Assembly (NCBI RefSeq): GCF_003696265.1
Contig: NZ_RFFH01000007.1
Coordinates: forward strand, 1-64,000
From: Nocardia stercoris
GTDB taxonomy: Bacteria > Actinomycetota > Actinomycetes > Mycobacteriales > Mycobacteriaceae
Direction: 5' to 3'
Length of the DNA: 64,000 nucleotides
Below the pieces are notes generated by a model. It had not been told where the DNA came from. It saw nothing but the letters and a program-made list of their open reading frames with translations, and ran no database searches. The position numbers were made by a program, and so were the translations under genes. Shown piece after piece: positions 1 to 9,657 of the stretch (its first letter is position 1; each line of letters starts with the position of its first letter).

Positions 1-126
1 CAACTCCCACTGACTGTCGGTCAACACCTGATATCGATCACCCACAACGACCACGGCGACCACCATGACCCAGTCAGACAGTCGCCGCAGCGAGATCACC
101 AACAGCTATTGGGAGACATGACCTAG
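1..126 (+). other. Possible 3' end of a gene entering from the left
   Basis: Frame 1 is open from the first base to a TAG at 124-126, which would give 41 residues rich in His, Asp and Gln. I do not recognise the family. The open frame may be chance, since no start or upstream part can be seen. Confidence 0.2.
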
Positions 127-751
127 GCCCGTTCCGTGAAAATACCTGCACACGTGAGGATTCCGCCATGCTCCACATCGCTTCCTGACACATTCTCTAC
201 GGCGGAGGTACCGCGTAATTCATCGATATCGGTTGCTGCGCAATACCTTCCATCTACTTTCGTATCACGCAGGAGTGTCGTTCCGTCGTCTGCGCGGATC
301 GGCTCGGTTCCGGCGCCGGAGTTCCCCCGGTCGGGCAAGACGCCGGAGCCGTATCGACGAGAACTTTTCAGACGGCCCGTGGCCGGCGTAGTCGCGGTCC
401 TGTCCGCGAATCGGTCCATCAAGGAAATGGAGAACGTCGCCGCACGACAGTATAGGAACCGTAATGGCGGGCATTCGGCGTGAACTTCGATGCATGATCG
501 ACGGCGTGGATATGGATCAGCAGAAAAGGCAATGATCAGTGACGAGTGGTCATCCCTCGCAGCGATGGACCAGCTGCTCGACCTGATCGAACAGTGCGAG
601 CCGCAGGAGCGTCCAGCGGATCGGCCGGCAGCCTGAGGTACGGCAGCGAGCTGGGACATTCGGGCCTGGACGCCTCTCCGCGAAGGGATTTCGTCTACGT
701 CGCGAAGTTGACCCGTCGGCGTAGACGGGGGACCACAGCTGGTCGGCGCAA
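127..751. other. Stretch without a convincing gene
   Basis: Base composition here is less GC-rich than in the flanking genes, and the open frames on both strands lack recognisable domains and codon bias. I see no promoter, repeat or RNA gene that I can support. One short open frame (490-636) is listed separately. Confidence 0.5.
490..636 (+). CDS. Possible 48-residue small protein
   Basis: An ATG at 490 (or at 532, giving 34 residues) opens a short frame ending in TGA at 634-636. The C-terminal part is acidic and amphipathic, with a Leu/Met-spaced segment around MDQLLDLIEQC, unlike the Arg-rich junk of neighbouring frames. It could be a genuine micro-protein or the tail of a decayed gene. 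No family is recognised and no clear ribosome site precedes either ATG. Confidence 0.2.
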   Translation: MHDRRRGYGSAEKAMISDEWSSLAAMDQLLDLIEQCEPQERPADRPAA

Positions 752-790
752 CAAAAACAGGTCAGGCCCGGTACCAAACCGGGCCTGACC
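752..790 (-). terminator. Rho-independent terminator of the 893-2395 exporter gene
   Basis: A perfect 13-bp stem (760-772 with 778-790, 5-nt loop) is followed on the minus strand by a run of five T (752-758 region). It lies about 100 bp after the exporter stop codon, which gives the expected polarity. Confidence 0.8.
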
Positions 791-892
791 TGCATCATTG
801 GGTGACCAGATGCGGTTGGAAGCCGAAATTCCCGGCTACCTGATGTCCGCACCGAAGCAGGCGCCGCAGTTCGCCCGCTCATCCAGGGCCTG

Positions 893-2395
893 TCAGAGAC
901 CGGTGGACGCGGTTGCGAATTCGCCGGCGCTCGCCAAGACGATGTCCTCCTCGACCTCGTGCTGGGTCAGGCGACGGCCGGTGCGGCCCAGGCCGAAGGC
1001 GGCCAGCAGAGCCGCGACCGCGAAGAAGGCAGCGCCCGTCAGGAAGGCGATCTCGTAGGCGCCCTCAGCGGGCAGGGCCGCGACCGCACCGTTGCGGAGC
1101 TTGTGCTCCACGGTGTCACTGGTGAGGATCGTGACCACCAGCGCACTGCCGATCGCGCCGCCGACGGTACGCATGATCGAGTTGATCGAATTGGCGATGC
1201 CGGTCTCGTGCGGAGCCACGTTGGCGACGAGAAGCGCAGGCATGGCGGCGTAGGCGATGGCGATCGCGGCATTCGCGACGACCAGCGCGACAACGACTTC
1301 CGTGCTGGTCGAGTGCAGCAGTGCCAGCGCGGTCAGCGCGCACAGGCCGATCACACTGGCGATCAGCAGCACGAAGCGGGCGCCGATCCGGCCGACCAGG
1401 CGACCGGCGATCGGGCCCATCAGCACCGAGACCACGGCACCCGGCAGCATGAAGGCCACGCTGGTGCGCAGCACCGAAGCGCCGAACCCGAAGCCCGCCA
1501 GCGCCGGCGGCGTCGCCACGAAGTAGGTCGCGCCCAGGAACACGCTGAACATAGCGAAACCGACGCAGAAGCTGGCCAGGTTGGTCACCGCGACCGGACG
1601 ATGTGCCAGCAACGAGGTCGCCACCAGCGGCGAACGCAGCTTCGACTGCAGTACCAGGAATCCGGCCGACACCACGGCCGCGGCGATGAACAGACCGATC
1701 ACTTTCGCACTGCCCCAACCCCATTCGTGGCCCTGCGAGATCGGCAGCAGCAGGCAGACCAAACCGGTACCGAGCACCGCGGCACCCACGTAATCGACGC
1801 GCCCGCCCTGACCTTCGCGGCGCGGCAGGACGAAGAACGCCAGCGCCAGTACCACTACGGTCAGCGCGACACACAGCCAGAAGATGCGACGGTAGTCCGC
1901 ACCCCCCTGGGTCAGTAGCCCCGTAGCGACCAGCGCCACCCCGCTGCCCACGCCCAGCGTCGACGCGGTGACGGCCAGCGCCCCGGTCAGTCGCTCGGTC
2001 GGCAGTTCATGGCGCAGCACGCTGATCGCCAGCGGGAACAAACCGAAACTGGCGCCTTGCAAGGCCCTTCCGAGGATGAGCAGGTCGATGCTGTGCGCCG
2101 AGGCCGCGATCAGGCTGCCCACCAGCGTCACCGCCAGCGTCGCCAGGATGACGGGCTTGTGCCCGTAGACGTCGCCGAGGCGGCCGAGCAGCGGCGTGAA
2201 CGCCGAGGCCGCCAGCATGGTCGCGGTCGTCACCCAGCCGACGGTGGTCGCCGAGACGCCGAGTTGCAGGCCGATCTGGGGAAGCGCGGGCACGGGCAGC
2301 GTCTGCGCCATGGCCAGGAGAAACACGGTGCCGGCCATGGTCAGCACGATCGCGGTCGACGACGCGGTACGCCGACGCTCGAACGAAGAGGTCAT
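893..2395 (-). CDS. MFS drug exporter, DHA2 (14-TM) type
   Basis: This is a 500-residue polytopic membrane protein with about 14 hydrophobic helices. It has the loop-2/3 motif GRLGDVYGHK (a variant of GRLADRxGRK) and a motif-C-like glycine/alanine-rich helix 5. The family uses the proton gradient to export hydrophobic drugs or metabolites across the inner membrane. ATG at 2395 is preferred; an in-frame GTG at 2404 is possible. It is transcribed divergently from an EthR-like TetR gene with a palindrome in the shared 90-bp promoter, so repression by that regulator is likely. Substrate unknown. Confidence 0.85.
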   Translation of the reverse strand: MTSSFERRRTASSTAIVLTMAGTVFLLAMAQTLPVPALPQIGLQLGVSATTVGWVTTATMLAASAFTPLLGRLGDVYGHKPVILATLAVTLVGSLIAASAHSIDLLILGRALQGASFGLFPLAISVLRHELPTERLTGALAVTASTLGVGSGVALVATGLLTQGGADYRRIFWLCVALTVVVLALAFFVLPRREGQGGRVDYVGAAVLGTGLVCLLLPISQGHEWGWGSAKVIGLFIAAAVVSAGFLVLQSKLRSPLVATSLLAHRPVAVTNLASFCVGFAMFSVFLGATYFVATPPALAGFGFGASVLRTSVAFMLPGAVVSVLMGPIAGRLVGRIGARFVLLIASVIGLCALTALALLHSTSTEVVVALVVANAAIAIAYAAMPALLVANVAPHETGIANSINSIMRTVGGAIGSALVVTILTSDTVEHKLRNGAVAALPAEGAYEIAFLTGAAFFAVAALLAAFGLGRTGRRLTQHEVEEDIVLASAGEFATASTGL

Positions 2396-2415
2396 GGCAG
2401 GCACGCTACGCTGGA

Positions 2416-2453
2416 ATCGACACAGTGTCGATTATGATAGACGACACGTCGAT
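2416..2453. promoter_or_regulatory. Candidate TetR operator between exporter and repressor
   Basis: A perfect 17-bp palindrome, ATCGACACAGTGTCGAT (2416-2432, odd centre), is followed at 2441-2453 by a degenerate copy, ACGACACGTCGAT. Both lie in the divergent promoter region, the expected place for the operator of the adjacent TetR protein. Confidence 0.6.
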
Positions 2454-2485
2454 AGCAGAATCGAGAATCACTCTAGGGTGAGGTC

Positions 2486-3136
2486 ATGGCGCAGAAGGTC
2501 GGACGCGAAGTGAACCGAGACATCACCGAAGATGTCCGCCGGCGCGGCGCGATGTCCAAAGGCGACCAGCGCGAGGCGCAGATCCTCGACGCCACTCGCC
2601 GCCTGCTCACCGAGAAGCCGATGGCGAAGCTGACCGTCGACGACATCACCAACGCGACCGGCATCTCGCGCACGAGCTTCTACTTCTACTTCCCTTCCAA
2701 ACAAGCGGTCCTCGCCCGCCTGATGGAGGACGTCAGCGACCGCTACGCACAAACCCACGTCTGGCTCCCGTCGACCGGCCCGCAGCGTGAACTCCTGCAC
2801 GCCCAGCTCTCCGGTGCGGCCGAGGTCTGGCATGACAACAGCGCGATCCTGATCTGCTCCCTCGAGGGCTACGACAACAGCTACCCACCCCTGGCGGAAT
2901 TCATCACCGCTGTCCGAACCCGCTTCGCCAGCGGCCTGGCGGCCAAGATCGACCGCGACCGCGCGGCGGGCCTGGCTCCCGAAGGCATCGACTCCGCCAC
3001 CCTCGCCACCCTGGTAGCCCTGATGCGCGACGGCCGCCTCTCTCAACTGTCGGCCGCACCCGGGTCGGACGTGGCGCACGGCATCGACGACCTCACCGAG
3101 GCGATCCTGCGCCTCATCTACGGCCGCCTGGACTGA
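2486..3136 (+). CDS. TetR/AcrR regulator, EthR-like
   Basis: This 216-residue protein has an N-terminal TetR helix-turn-helix at about residues 30-80. The recognition-helix signature GISRTSFYFYFPSKQAVL closely resembles mycobacterial EthR (GISRPTFYFYFPSKEAV). The C-terminal half is an all-alpha ligand-binding domain. The start ATG has a good ribosome site (AGGGTGAGG). Its probable target is the divergent exporter, with autoregulation through the shared palindrome. The inducing ligand is unknown. Confidence 0.85.
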   Translation: MAQKVGREVNRDITEDVRRRGAMSKGDQREAQILDATRRLLTEKPMAKLTVDDITNATGISRTSFYFYFPSKQAVLARLMEDVSDRYAQTHVWLPSTGPQRELLHAQLSGAAEVWHDNSAILICSLEGYDNSYPPLAEFITAVRTRFASGLAAKIDRDRAAGLAPEGIDSATLATLVALMRDGRLSQLSAAPGSDVAHGIDDLTEAILRLIYGRLD

Positions 3137-3339
3137 TCAGGCCGCATCAGACCGCTGCCGAACCGGAGCATCGACACGTCCGAGGCCCGCTCGCGGCGCT
3201 GCACCACAGCTGATTCCGGACGACAGGCCCGGATCACCGAGGGTCACTTCAGCGTGTCCGGTGCTGGCAATCGCTGACAGAGTTCTGCCAGCGACCGGTC
3301 GCAGGCTGCTGACTGTCCCTCTCCGAAAGGAATCACGTG

Positions 3340-3774
3340 ATGACACAGCAGGACCCGAAGATCGAGGCGATCAGCGACTTCTTCGAGGCGTATGGCCGCT
3401 ACGACTTGGACGGCATGCGGGCGGTACTGGCAGACGACATCGCATGGACCATTCCCGGGCACCATGCGCTCTCGGGAACCAAACACGGACTCGACGAGGT
3501 CCTGGCCTTCTTCGCCCAGCTGGCCAAGGCGGGCATGAAGGCCGAAACGTTCTTCCTCGAAGCCAACGAGGAATACGTCGTCGATATCCACCGCGGCTAC
3601 TCGACCGCAGGCGAAGGCCAGGTCGACACCCTATGGGCGCTGGTGTGGCACTTCAACTCCGACGGCAAAGTGGACCGCGTCGACAACCTGACCCTGGACC
3701 AGCACCAGATGGACACCTACATCTGGAAGAACTTCTCCCTCGCTCCCCTGCCCACCCGCCTCGCCACCGCCTGA
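3340..3774 (+). CDS. SnoaL-like / NTF2-fold protein
   Basis: This 144-residue protein has the small alpha+beta cone typical of SnoaL-like proteins: the N-terminal helix FFEAYGRYDLDGMRAVLADD, the motif DIAWTIPG, and strands ending DGKVDRVDNLT. Family members are isomerases, hydrolases or stress proteins of unknown substrate. An AAAGGA site sits 8 nt before ATG 3340; GTG at 3337 is an alternative. It is followed by two further small genes on the same strand, but 122 bp separates them, so co-transcription is only possible. Confidence 0.75.
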   Translation: MTQQDPKIEAISDFFEAYGRYDLDGMRAVLADDIAWTIPGHHALSGTKHGLDEVLAFFAQLAKAGMKAETFFLEANEEYVVDIHRGYSTAGEGQVDTLWALVWHFNSDGKVDRVDNLTLDQHQMDTYIWKNFSLAPLPTRLATA

Positions 3775-3896
3775 GACGCGGTGGAGGCCACGACCGCCGC
3801 TGCCCTCGACGCGTACGACCGCTTCACCGAATGGACGCGTGGTCGCGCTGTCACCGCACAGTCGGAGTTATGAAAACGATGTGAGACGAGAAGCAA

Positions 3897-4262
3897 ATGT
3901 CGATCGTGATTGCCGTCCTCAACGCACTGGTGGTTGTGGTGTCGGGGGTTTCCTGCCTGGTCGGGCTGCTCCGACCGCATCTGGCCCTGCCCGCGGGCGA
4001 GTCCGTCACCCCCGGTGTCACTCTCTTCCTCGGTGGGTATGCCGCCCGTGCCATCCCCCTGAGTGTGGTTGCCCTCGCCGTCCTGGCGACCGGGAACCGC
4101 GCCGCCATCATCCCGATCCTCGTGGTCGCAGGGCTGGCCCAGATCGGCGATGCCGCGCTGGGTGCCCGTCTGCACAACTACCCGATGGCCGCTACCTGCG
4201 TGGGACTCGGTGCAGTTCACCTGGGTACAGCCATCTGGCTGACGAACGGAGCAAGAATATGA
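3897..4262 (+). CDS. Small four-helix membrane protein (DUF4267-like)
   Basis: This 121-residue protein has four hydrophobic helices (about residues 3-25, 44-62, 66-84, 98-116) and small loops. Length and layout fit the DUF4267 family of small membrane proteins, whose function is unknown. The stop codon overlaps the next start (ATGA at 4259-4262), so it is translationally coupled to the SRPBCC gene. Confidence 0.65.
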   Translation: MSIVIAVLNALVVVVSGVSCLVGLLRPHLALPAGESVTPGVTLFLGGYAARAIPLSVVALAVLATGNRAAIIPILVVAGLAQIGDAALGARLHNYPMAATCVGLGAVHLGTAIWLTNGARI

Positions 4263-4750
4263 CGACATTCGACAAGGCCCAGCAGTATCTGCGGGGCGGC
4301 GGGGTGGATCCGAACGCTGCGGTGCACGCCATCGCGCACCGCACCGTGCACGCGACGGCGGATACCCTGTACGACGTGCTGTCCGACCTGGCGAGCTGGC
4401 CCGCGCAGGTGCGACCCACCATCAGCGCCATGGCGGTGTCCGGGCCGATCGCCGCCGGGACCCGGTTCGACTGGACCCAGCCGGGCGGGACCGCCCACTC
4501 CACCCTCGCGGTGGTCGATCCCGGCCGGGAGGTGTCCTGGCACGGACGGGCTATGTGGTTCACCGTGGTGCACCGCAATGTGATCACGCCCGGACCGGAC
4601 AGCACCTGCACCATGACCAGCGAGGAGTCCATGGACGGCGTCGGTATCCGGTTGCTCTACCCGCCGGCCAAGCTGGAACGCGAATTACAGGCCTGGCTGG
4701 CCGATTTCGCGACCGCCGCCGAGCGTCGCTCCGGTCGCCGCGCCGACTGA
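4259..4750 (+). CDS. SRPBCC (START/Bet v1-fold) protein
   Basis: This 163-residue protein reads like polyketide cyclase/dehydrase-type SRPBCC proteins. It has an N-terminal strand (HAIAHRTVHATADTLYDVLS), the segment DLASWPAQVRPTISAMAV, then alternating strands and a long C-terminal helix LERELQAWLADFATAAERR. Such proteins bind hydrophobic ligands in a cavity. The start overlaps the preceding membrane-protein gene by 4 bp. It is not the aromatase of the PKS cluster, which is 22 kb away. Confidence 0.7.
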   Translation: MTTFDKAQQYLRGGGVDPNAAVHAIAHRTVHATADTLYDVLSDLASWPAQVRPTISAMAVSGPIAAGTRFDWTQPGGTAHSTLAVVDPGREVSWHGRAMWFTVVHRNVITPGPDSTCTMTSEESMDGVGIRLLYPPAKLERELQAWLADFATAAERRSGRRAD

Positions 4751-4755
4751 CCCGG

Positions 4756-4793
4756 CCGCCGGGATCGGCCGCCGTGCCGGCTGATCCCGGCGG
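4756..4793. terminator. Hairpin between convergent genes
   Basis: Arms CCGCCGGGATC (4756-4766) and GATCCCGGCGG (4783-4793) pair perfectly over 11 bp around a 16-nt loop. The hairpin lies between the SRPBCC stop and the convergent SARP stop, so it could end both transcripts. It lacks a U-tract. Confidence 0.5.
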
Positions 4794-4800
4794 TCCGCGG

Positions 4801-7800
4801 TCAATCGACCGTGGCCGGCTGCAACAGCCGATCCGGCCGGGCGGTGCCGACTCCGGCGACGTCGATACCGCGCAGCAGATTGGCCACCTGCTCTGCCGTC
4901 AGCTGTTCGCCGGCACGGTATGCCCGGTCGAAACGCTTCTGTCCCAACACTTCCCGCGCTCGCCTCGCGGCACGAGGCCGGTCGGGGCAACCGTGAGCCA
5001 GACCGGCTCGCAGGCGCAGCGCATCCGCCCCGCCGAGTAGCCGGGCCGCGTGCTCGGCCGCACCGGATGCCAGCGCGATCAGCGCCCCGGCGACGGCCAC
5101 CTCCGCCACCAGCAGCCCAGAGGTCGCAATCGCGATATCCCGTGCGGTCGCCAGCTCCCGGGCGGCTTGCTCCGGAAACCCCGCACGCAGCAGGGCGACC
5201 GCATATCGGCTGCGTTGCTGCACGTCCTGGGCGAACCGGACGAAATCGAATCGCCCGGCCTCCGGGGCGGGGTAGTCGGTCGGCTCCGAGAACACGCGGG
5301 CGTACAACTGCACCGCGCGATCGAACCGCTCCTGCCGGAAGGCGAGGTGCCCGCGGACCGAGATCAGGAAACGCCGCAGCCGGTCCGGCAGTTCCGTGGT
5401 GCCCGCCAGCTCGCGCGCCCGGTCGAGGAGTGCCTCGGCACCCTCCGCATCCCCACCCAGCGCCAGCTGGTCAGCGGCGATACCCAGCACACCGAGCTGC
5501 TCGGTGGGTCCCAGATCCGTCCCGAGCAGGTCCAGGGCCCGGGTGATGACCGGCCGGGCCGCGGCGAGACCGGCACTGTAGATACGTACCTGCGAGAGCA
5601 TGAACAGCGCCTGCATCAGCGCGCACGGCTCTCCGGAGGTGCTCAGGCACACCACCGCGGCCTCGAGATCCGCGACGGCCCGCGCGGGAGTATCCCCGCC
5701 GAGCTCGAACAGGCCGCGGCACATCAGCGCGACGCCACGAATTCCGTCCTCCGCGACGGCGGCACAGTGATCGAGCAACCGGTCGTCACCGTACCGGTGG
5801 TCCCGCAGTGCCAGAATGACCACGAATTTCGGATGCGGCGGCTCGGGCTCGGCCATCGCGGCCCGCACCAGCGCATCGAATTCGGCCACATCGCGCTGAA
5901 TCGAGCCCCACCAGATGGTGGTCTGGTTGGACGGAACCTGTTCGGCGTACCGACACGCGAGGTAGGCGGCAGTACAGCCCTCGGGCGGCCGGTCACCGAC
6001 CAGGTCCAGCACCCGCCGGCGCCAGTCCGATATGGCCTCGAACCGGCCACACAGCCGCCAGTACCACACGAGCCCGCCGTAGAGCCGCAGCGCGCGCGGC
6101 CCGTCCGCGACCCGCACCGCCCAGGCCAGCGCGGATTCGCAGTTGCCGTATTCGGCCGCCAGCCGGCGCAACCACTCGTGCTGGGCCGGTCCGAGCAATC
6201 CGGTGGCGGCGGTGGTGACGAACTCGGCACACCAGTCCGCGTGAGCCCGCGACACATGCTCGGTCTCGTCGGCCCGCGCCGATTCCGCTGCGGCATAGGC
6301 GCGAATGGTCTCCACCATGCGGTAGCGCTCGCCGTCGAATTCCACCAGTGACTTCGCCACCAGCGCGGTGAGGGTGTCGACCTCGGCGTCGGCGACCGTC
6401 TGCAGGACCGCCGAAATCGTCGCACCGCCCGCGAACACCGCGAACCGGCGGGCCAGCCGGACCTCGGCCGGGCTCAACAGTTCCCAGCTCCAGGACACCG
6501 CGGCGTGCAGCGTGCGATGCCGGGGAACCGCGTGCCGGGAGCCGTTGGTCAGCAACCGGAACCGATCGGTCAGCCGATCGGCCACCTCGCGAACCGGGAG
6601 CACCGCGAGCCGAGCCGCCGCCAGTTCGATGGCCAGCGGATTGCCGTCCAGACCGCGCACGATCGTGCATACGTCCGCGCAATTGTCTTCCGTGAGTGTG
6701 AAATCGGGCCGCACCGCGGTAGCCCGGTCCAGGAACAGCTGCACCGCCGGGAATTCGGCGGCCCGGGCGACATCGAGACCGACCGCCGGGGTGACGAGCG
6801 CGCCCACCGGGTACAGCCGTTCCCCGTCCAACCCCAGCGGCTCCCGGCTGGTTGCCAGCACGGTCACCGTCGGCAGCCTGCGCAGTAGTGCGTCGACCAT
6901 CCAGGCGGCCGCCTCGACGATATGTTCGCAATTGTCCAGGATCAGCAGTACCCGCCGCCCGGCCAGCGCGTGGCACGCCACCTCGACCGAGTCGCTGCCC
7001 GAACCCTCGCCCAGCCCCAGTGCCGCCAGCAGCGCGCCCCCGAGCGCCGACCAGCCGTCCTGCCCGGCCGCCGGACGCTCCACCGCCGCCAGTTCGATGA
7101 ACAAGCACCCGTCCGGCCAGGAATCGGCGAACCCGCACGCCGATTCCGTGGCCAGCCGGGTCTTTCCGACCCCGCCCATGCCGATCAAAGTGACCAGCCG
7201 GGATTGCCGCAGATTCCGGGCGATCGCGGCGGCGGAGTCGGCCCGGCCCACGAAACTCGTGAAACGCCGGGGCAGCACCGAAGCCGGCAGTGCGGCGGGC
7301 CGGGCCGGCTCGGCTGCCGCGATCTCCCTGATCTGCGCGAAGGCCGACTGCAATTCGGCCGACGGGGTCGTGCCCAGCTCGGCGTCCAGCACCATCGCGG
7401 CCCGCCGATATACCTCGACCGCCTCGGCCGCGCGACCGGCCGCCGCCAAAGCGATCACCACCCGGGCGATCAGCGATTCGCGCAGCGGCTGCGCGGCCGC
7501 CTCGGCGCGCAACTCACGCAGGAGCTCACCGCCGCGCCCGAGCTCGCGGTAGACGTCGGCGCGCAGTTCGATGGCCGCCAACCGCTGCTCACTCAGTCCC
7601 GTCGCGGCGGCAGCCAGCCCGGCCGACTCACAGGTGCCGCCCAGCGGTTCACCGGACCACTGGTCCAGCGCCTCGTCCAGGCTGGCCGCCGCCGCGGCCG
7701 GCTGCCCGGCCGTGGACTGGGCTCGTCCCCGGGCCAGCGCGTCGGTGAACCGGTGCAGGTCGACCGCCGCCGCATCCAGCGTCAGCCGGTAGCCCGCGCC

Positions 7801-8046
7801 CACGCGAATCACCGCCTGTGGCGGCAAGGCGGTACGCAGCCGCTTGACCAGAGTGTGCAGCGCATTGCCCGTTTCTACCGGTGGATCCTCGTCCCAGATA
7901 CCGTCGATCAGCCGGGTGTCCGACACCACGCGACCGATGTCGAGCGCCAGCAAGGCCAGCAAGGTGCGTACCCGAGGTCCGCCGATCCGGACATCCGACC
8001 CGTCGGCCGACATCACGGCCACCGTCCCGAGTAGCACTACCCGCAT
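4801..8046 (-). CDS. AfsR/SARP-type regulator with BTAD and NB-ARC ATPase domains
   Basis: This is a 1081-residue cytoplasmic regulator. It has an N-terminal OmpR-like winged helix (residues 1-90, GGPRVRTLLALLALDIGRVV), a bacterial transcriptional activation domain (about 95-245), an NB-ARC ATPase with P-loop GMGGVGKT at 289-296 and Walker B LLILDN, and a C-terminal TPR-like superhelix. SARPs of this size integrate ATP binding with activation of secondary-metabolite genes. It may control the type II PKS cluster 10 kb away, but this is inference: other genes lie between and I found no convincing SARP repeat box. Confidence 0.85.
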   Translation of the reverse strand: MRVVLLGTVAVMSADGSDVRIGGPRVRTLLALLALDIGRVVSDTRLIDGIWDEDPPVETGNALHTLVKRLRTALPPQAVIRVGAGYRLTLDAAAVDLHRFTDALARGRAQSTAGQPAAAAASLDEALDQWSGEPLGGTCESAGLAAAATGLSEQRLAAIELRADVYRELGRGGELLRELRAEAAAQPLRESLIARVVIALAAAGRAAEAVEVYRRAAMVLDAELGTTPSAELQSAFAQIREIAAAEPARPAALPASVLPRRFTSFVGRADSAAAIARNLRQSRLVTLIGMGGVGKTRLATESACGFADSWPDGCLFIELAAVERPAAGQDGWSALGGALLAALGLGEGSGSDSVEVACHALAGRRVLLILDNCEHIVEAAAWMVDALLRRLPTVTVLATSREPLGLDGERLYPVGALVTPAVGLDVARAAEFPAVQLFLDRATAVRPDFTLTEDNCADVCTIVRGLDGNPLAIELAAARLAVLPVREVADRLTDRFRLLTNGSRHAVPRHRTLHAAVSWSWELLSPAEVRLARRFAVFAGGATISAVLQTVADAEVDTLTALVAKSLVEFDGERYRMVETIRAYAAAESARADETEHVSRAHADWCAEFVTTAATGLLGPAQHEWLRRLAAEYGNCESALAWAVRVADGPRALRLYGGLVWYWRLCGRFEAISDWRRRVLDLVGDRPPEGCTAAYLACRYAEQVPSNQTTIWWGSIQRDVAEFDALVRAAMAEPEPPHPKFVVILALRDHRYGDDRLLDHCAAVAEDGIRGVALMCRGLFELGGDTPARAVADLEAAVVCLSTSGEPCALMQALFMLSQVRIYSAGLAAARPVITRALDLLGTDLGPTEQLGVLGIAADQLALGGDAEGAEALLDRARELAGTTELPDRLRRFLISVRGHLAFRQERFDRAVQLYARVFSEPTDYPAPEAGRFDFVRFAQDVQQRSRYAVALLRAGFPEQAARELATARDIAIATSGLLVAEVAVAGALIALASGAAEHAARLLGGADALRLRAGLAHGCPDRPRAARRAREVLGQKRFDRAYRAGEQLTAEQVANLLRGIDVAGVGTARPDRLLQPATVD

Positions 8047-8253
8047 GAATCGCCTGTCATCACAACCGATCTTGCGCCGGGACCTCGACAGCGGTCAAAC
8101 CACACACCGGCATCCGGCCGAATCCGGCCCGGCGGGTTGCCATCTCAGGCGTTCTCGTGTCGCCGCCGCACCGGTGGGCCGGGCCGATGAGCAGAATTCG
8201 CATGGGGTTCTATACCCTTCGAGAAGACTCCGTGATCGCCGGGCCGGGACCCG

Positions 8254-9129
8254 CTAACGGTAGGAGCCGTCCAGCATTTCGACGACCGGGTTCGGGCCCT
8301 CGGGCCGCCAGCCCAATCGGTCCCGCGCCGCCGTACCGCTCACCGACTGGTCCAGCGCCAGCGCCTCGGCGAACGGCGTCCCCAGTTCGGCCGCCGCCTC
8401 GTCGACCGGCCACACCACGGGCTCGGTGGTGACACCGGCGACCGCGCCCGCGGCCGCGGCCAGATCCGAGACGGCGACGGCCGGATGCGCGACACCGTGC
8501 CAGAGGGTACCGGCCGGCGCCTCGGTGACTACCCGGACGAACAGGTCGGCCAGGTCCTCGATGTAGACCATCGGCCAGCGCACCCCACGGTCGCCGATGA
8601 TCCGGGGCGCGCCGAATTTGCGGGCCAGATCGACCAGCAGCGCGGGAATGCCGCCACCGTGGCCGTAGATGAGACCCGGGCGAATCACGGTGGCCCGCAC
8701 CGCCTCGTCGGCCAGAGCCAGCACCTGGCGCTCGATCTCCGGCCGGTAGCCGACGATCGGTATAGCGTTCACCGGCGACTGTTCGTCAGCGGTCCGGTCC
8801 GCGGTGGCGCCCAATACCCAGACGCCGCTGGTGTAGACGAATCCGCGACCGGTGTCGACCAGCGGCGCGGTCAACGCGGCGATGGCCGCCGCGTCGGCGG
8901 CCCGGTCACCCAGCGGCGTGGCCACATCGATGACCGCATCGATGTCGGGGGTCACGGCGGCGGTCAGCGTCGGCGGGTCGGCCAGATCACCGACGCGGCA
9001 CTCGCACGCGCCGACCACCTCAGCCGCCTCGGGCCGGATCAAGGCGACCACCTCGTGGCCCAGGCGCAGCAGCCGCTCCGACACGGCCGTGCCCAGATAG
9101 CCGCCTGCGCCGATGAGCAGAATTCGCAT
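8254..9129 (-). CDS. NAD(P)-dependent epimerase/dehydratase family reductase
   Basis: This 291-residue extended-SDR-like protein has the N-terminal Rossmann motif LLIGAGGYLGTAV and a catalytic-type Tyr in IVGYRPEIERQV. It also has the downstream segment TVIRPGLIYGHGGG and a substrate loop with WPMVYIEDLADLF. Relatives reduce or epimerise small carbonyl or sugar-nucleotide substrates; the real substrate cannot be told. The start ATG at 9127-9129 has an AAAGGTGA ribosome site. It is transcribed divergently from the thiolase. Confidence 0.75.
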   Translation of the reverse strand: MRILLIGAGGYLGTAVSERLLRLGHEVVALIRPEAAEVVGACECRVGDLADPPTLTAAVTPDIDAVIDVATPLGDRAADAAAIAALTAPLVDTGRGFVYTSGVWVLGATADRTADEQSPVNAIPIVGYRPEIERQVLALADEAVRATVIRPGLIYGHGGGIPALLVDLARKFGAPRIIGDRGVRWPMVYIEDLADLFVRVVTEAPAGTLWHGVAHPAVAVSDLAAAAGAVAGVTTEPVVWPVDEAAAELGTPFAEALALDQSVSGTAARDRLGWRPEGPNPVVEMLDGSYR

Positions 9130-9657
9130 TGTCGAATCACCTTTCGTCAGAGCCGAATCGATCGGCCGGAAGGACGCCACCGCGAGGTGACGCTCGGGCC
9201 GGGCAGGCCGAACAGGGTCACCGGCAGCGTTCGCGAGCACCCGGGTGCCCTGGAAGGCAGCCGTGCGGACAGCGCGGTCCACGACCACGTCCGCACCCCC
9301 ACCGCTGCGATTTCGCTGTCGATGCTCATGCCCTGAAGCTTCGCGGTCGCCCATGGCAGAACGCTGGCACCGGCTACCAGCGGCCATCACGCCGTAAGGC
9401 GCCCGTCTTTCTCTCCGCGCATCGTCGCTGCCACGTCCGTCGAGGTCGTGACTGCCGTCCGACGACACCGGCGCCGCACCGGCAGCCAATGCCAGCCAAG
9501 TGCCAGAGCGTCCTTGCAGGATGTAGCACCGTCGGAACTGCAGCGTCGCATTCGGCCGGACGAGCGGCAGCGGTTTTCGGCGCCGGGTCACCGGCTACCG
9601 GCCGGTGCGCCTCCGGCCTGCAGCGACTCATCCACAGACAGCACCAGGAGGAAGACG
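9130..9657. other. 528-bp divergent intergenic region
   Basis: This region lies between the divergent reductase and thiolase genes. The open frames here look like shadows and I find no supportable gene. An 11-bp direct repeat CACCGGCTACC occurs twice, about 230 bp apart; its meaning is unclear. The region should hold both promoters. Confidence 0.4.

Noticed and set aside
123..659. 178-residue open frame on the minus strand and overlapping 136-483 plus-strand frame
   Set aside because: Arg/Ser-rich, no recognisable domain, no ribosome site, and the two frames mirror each other; typical of chance frames in GC-rich DNA.
959..1918. Long plus-strand open frame opposite the exporter
   Set aside because: Antisense shadow of the MFS gene; the translated product is Arg/Gln/His-rich low-complexity sequence.
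4801..8046. SARP as proven PKS regulator
   Set aside because: No SARP direct-repeat box found in the PKS leader and several unrelated genes intervene; kept as a possibility only.
9147..9329. 60-residue minus-strand frame between reductase and thiolase
   Set aside because: No ribosome site or family; composition fits chance.
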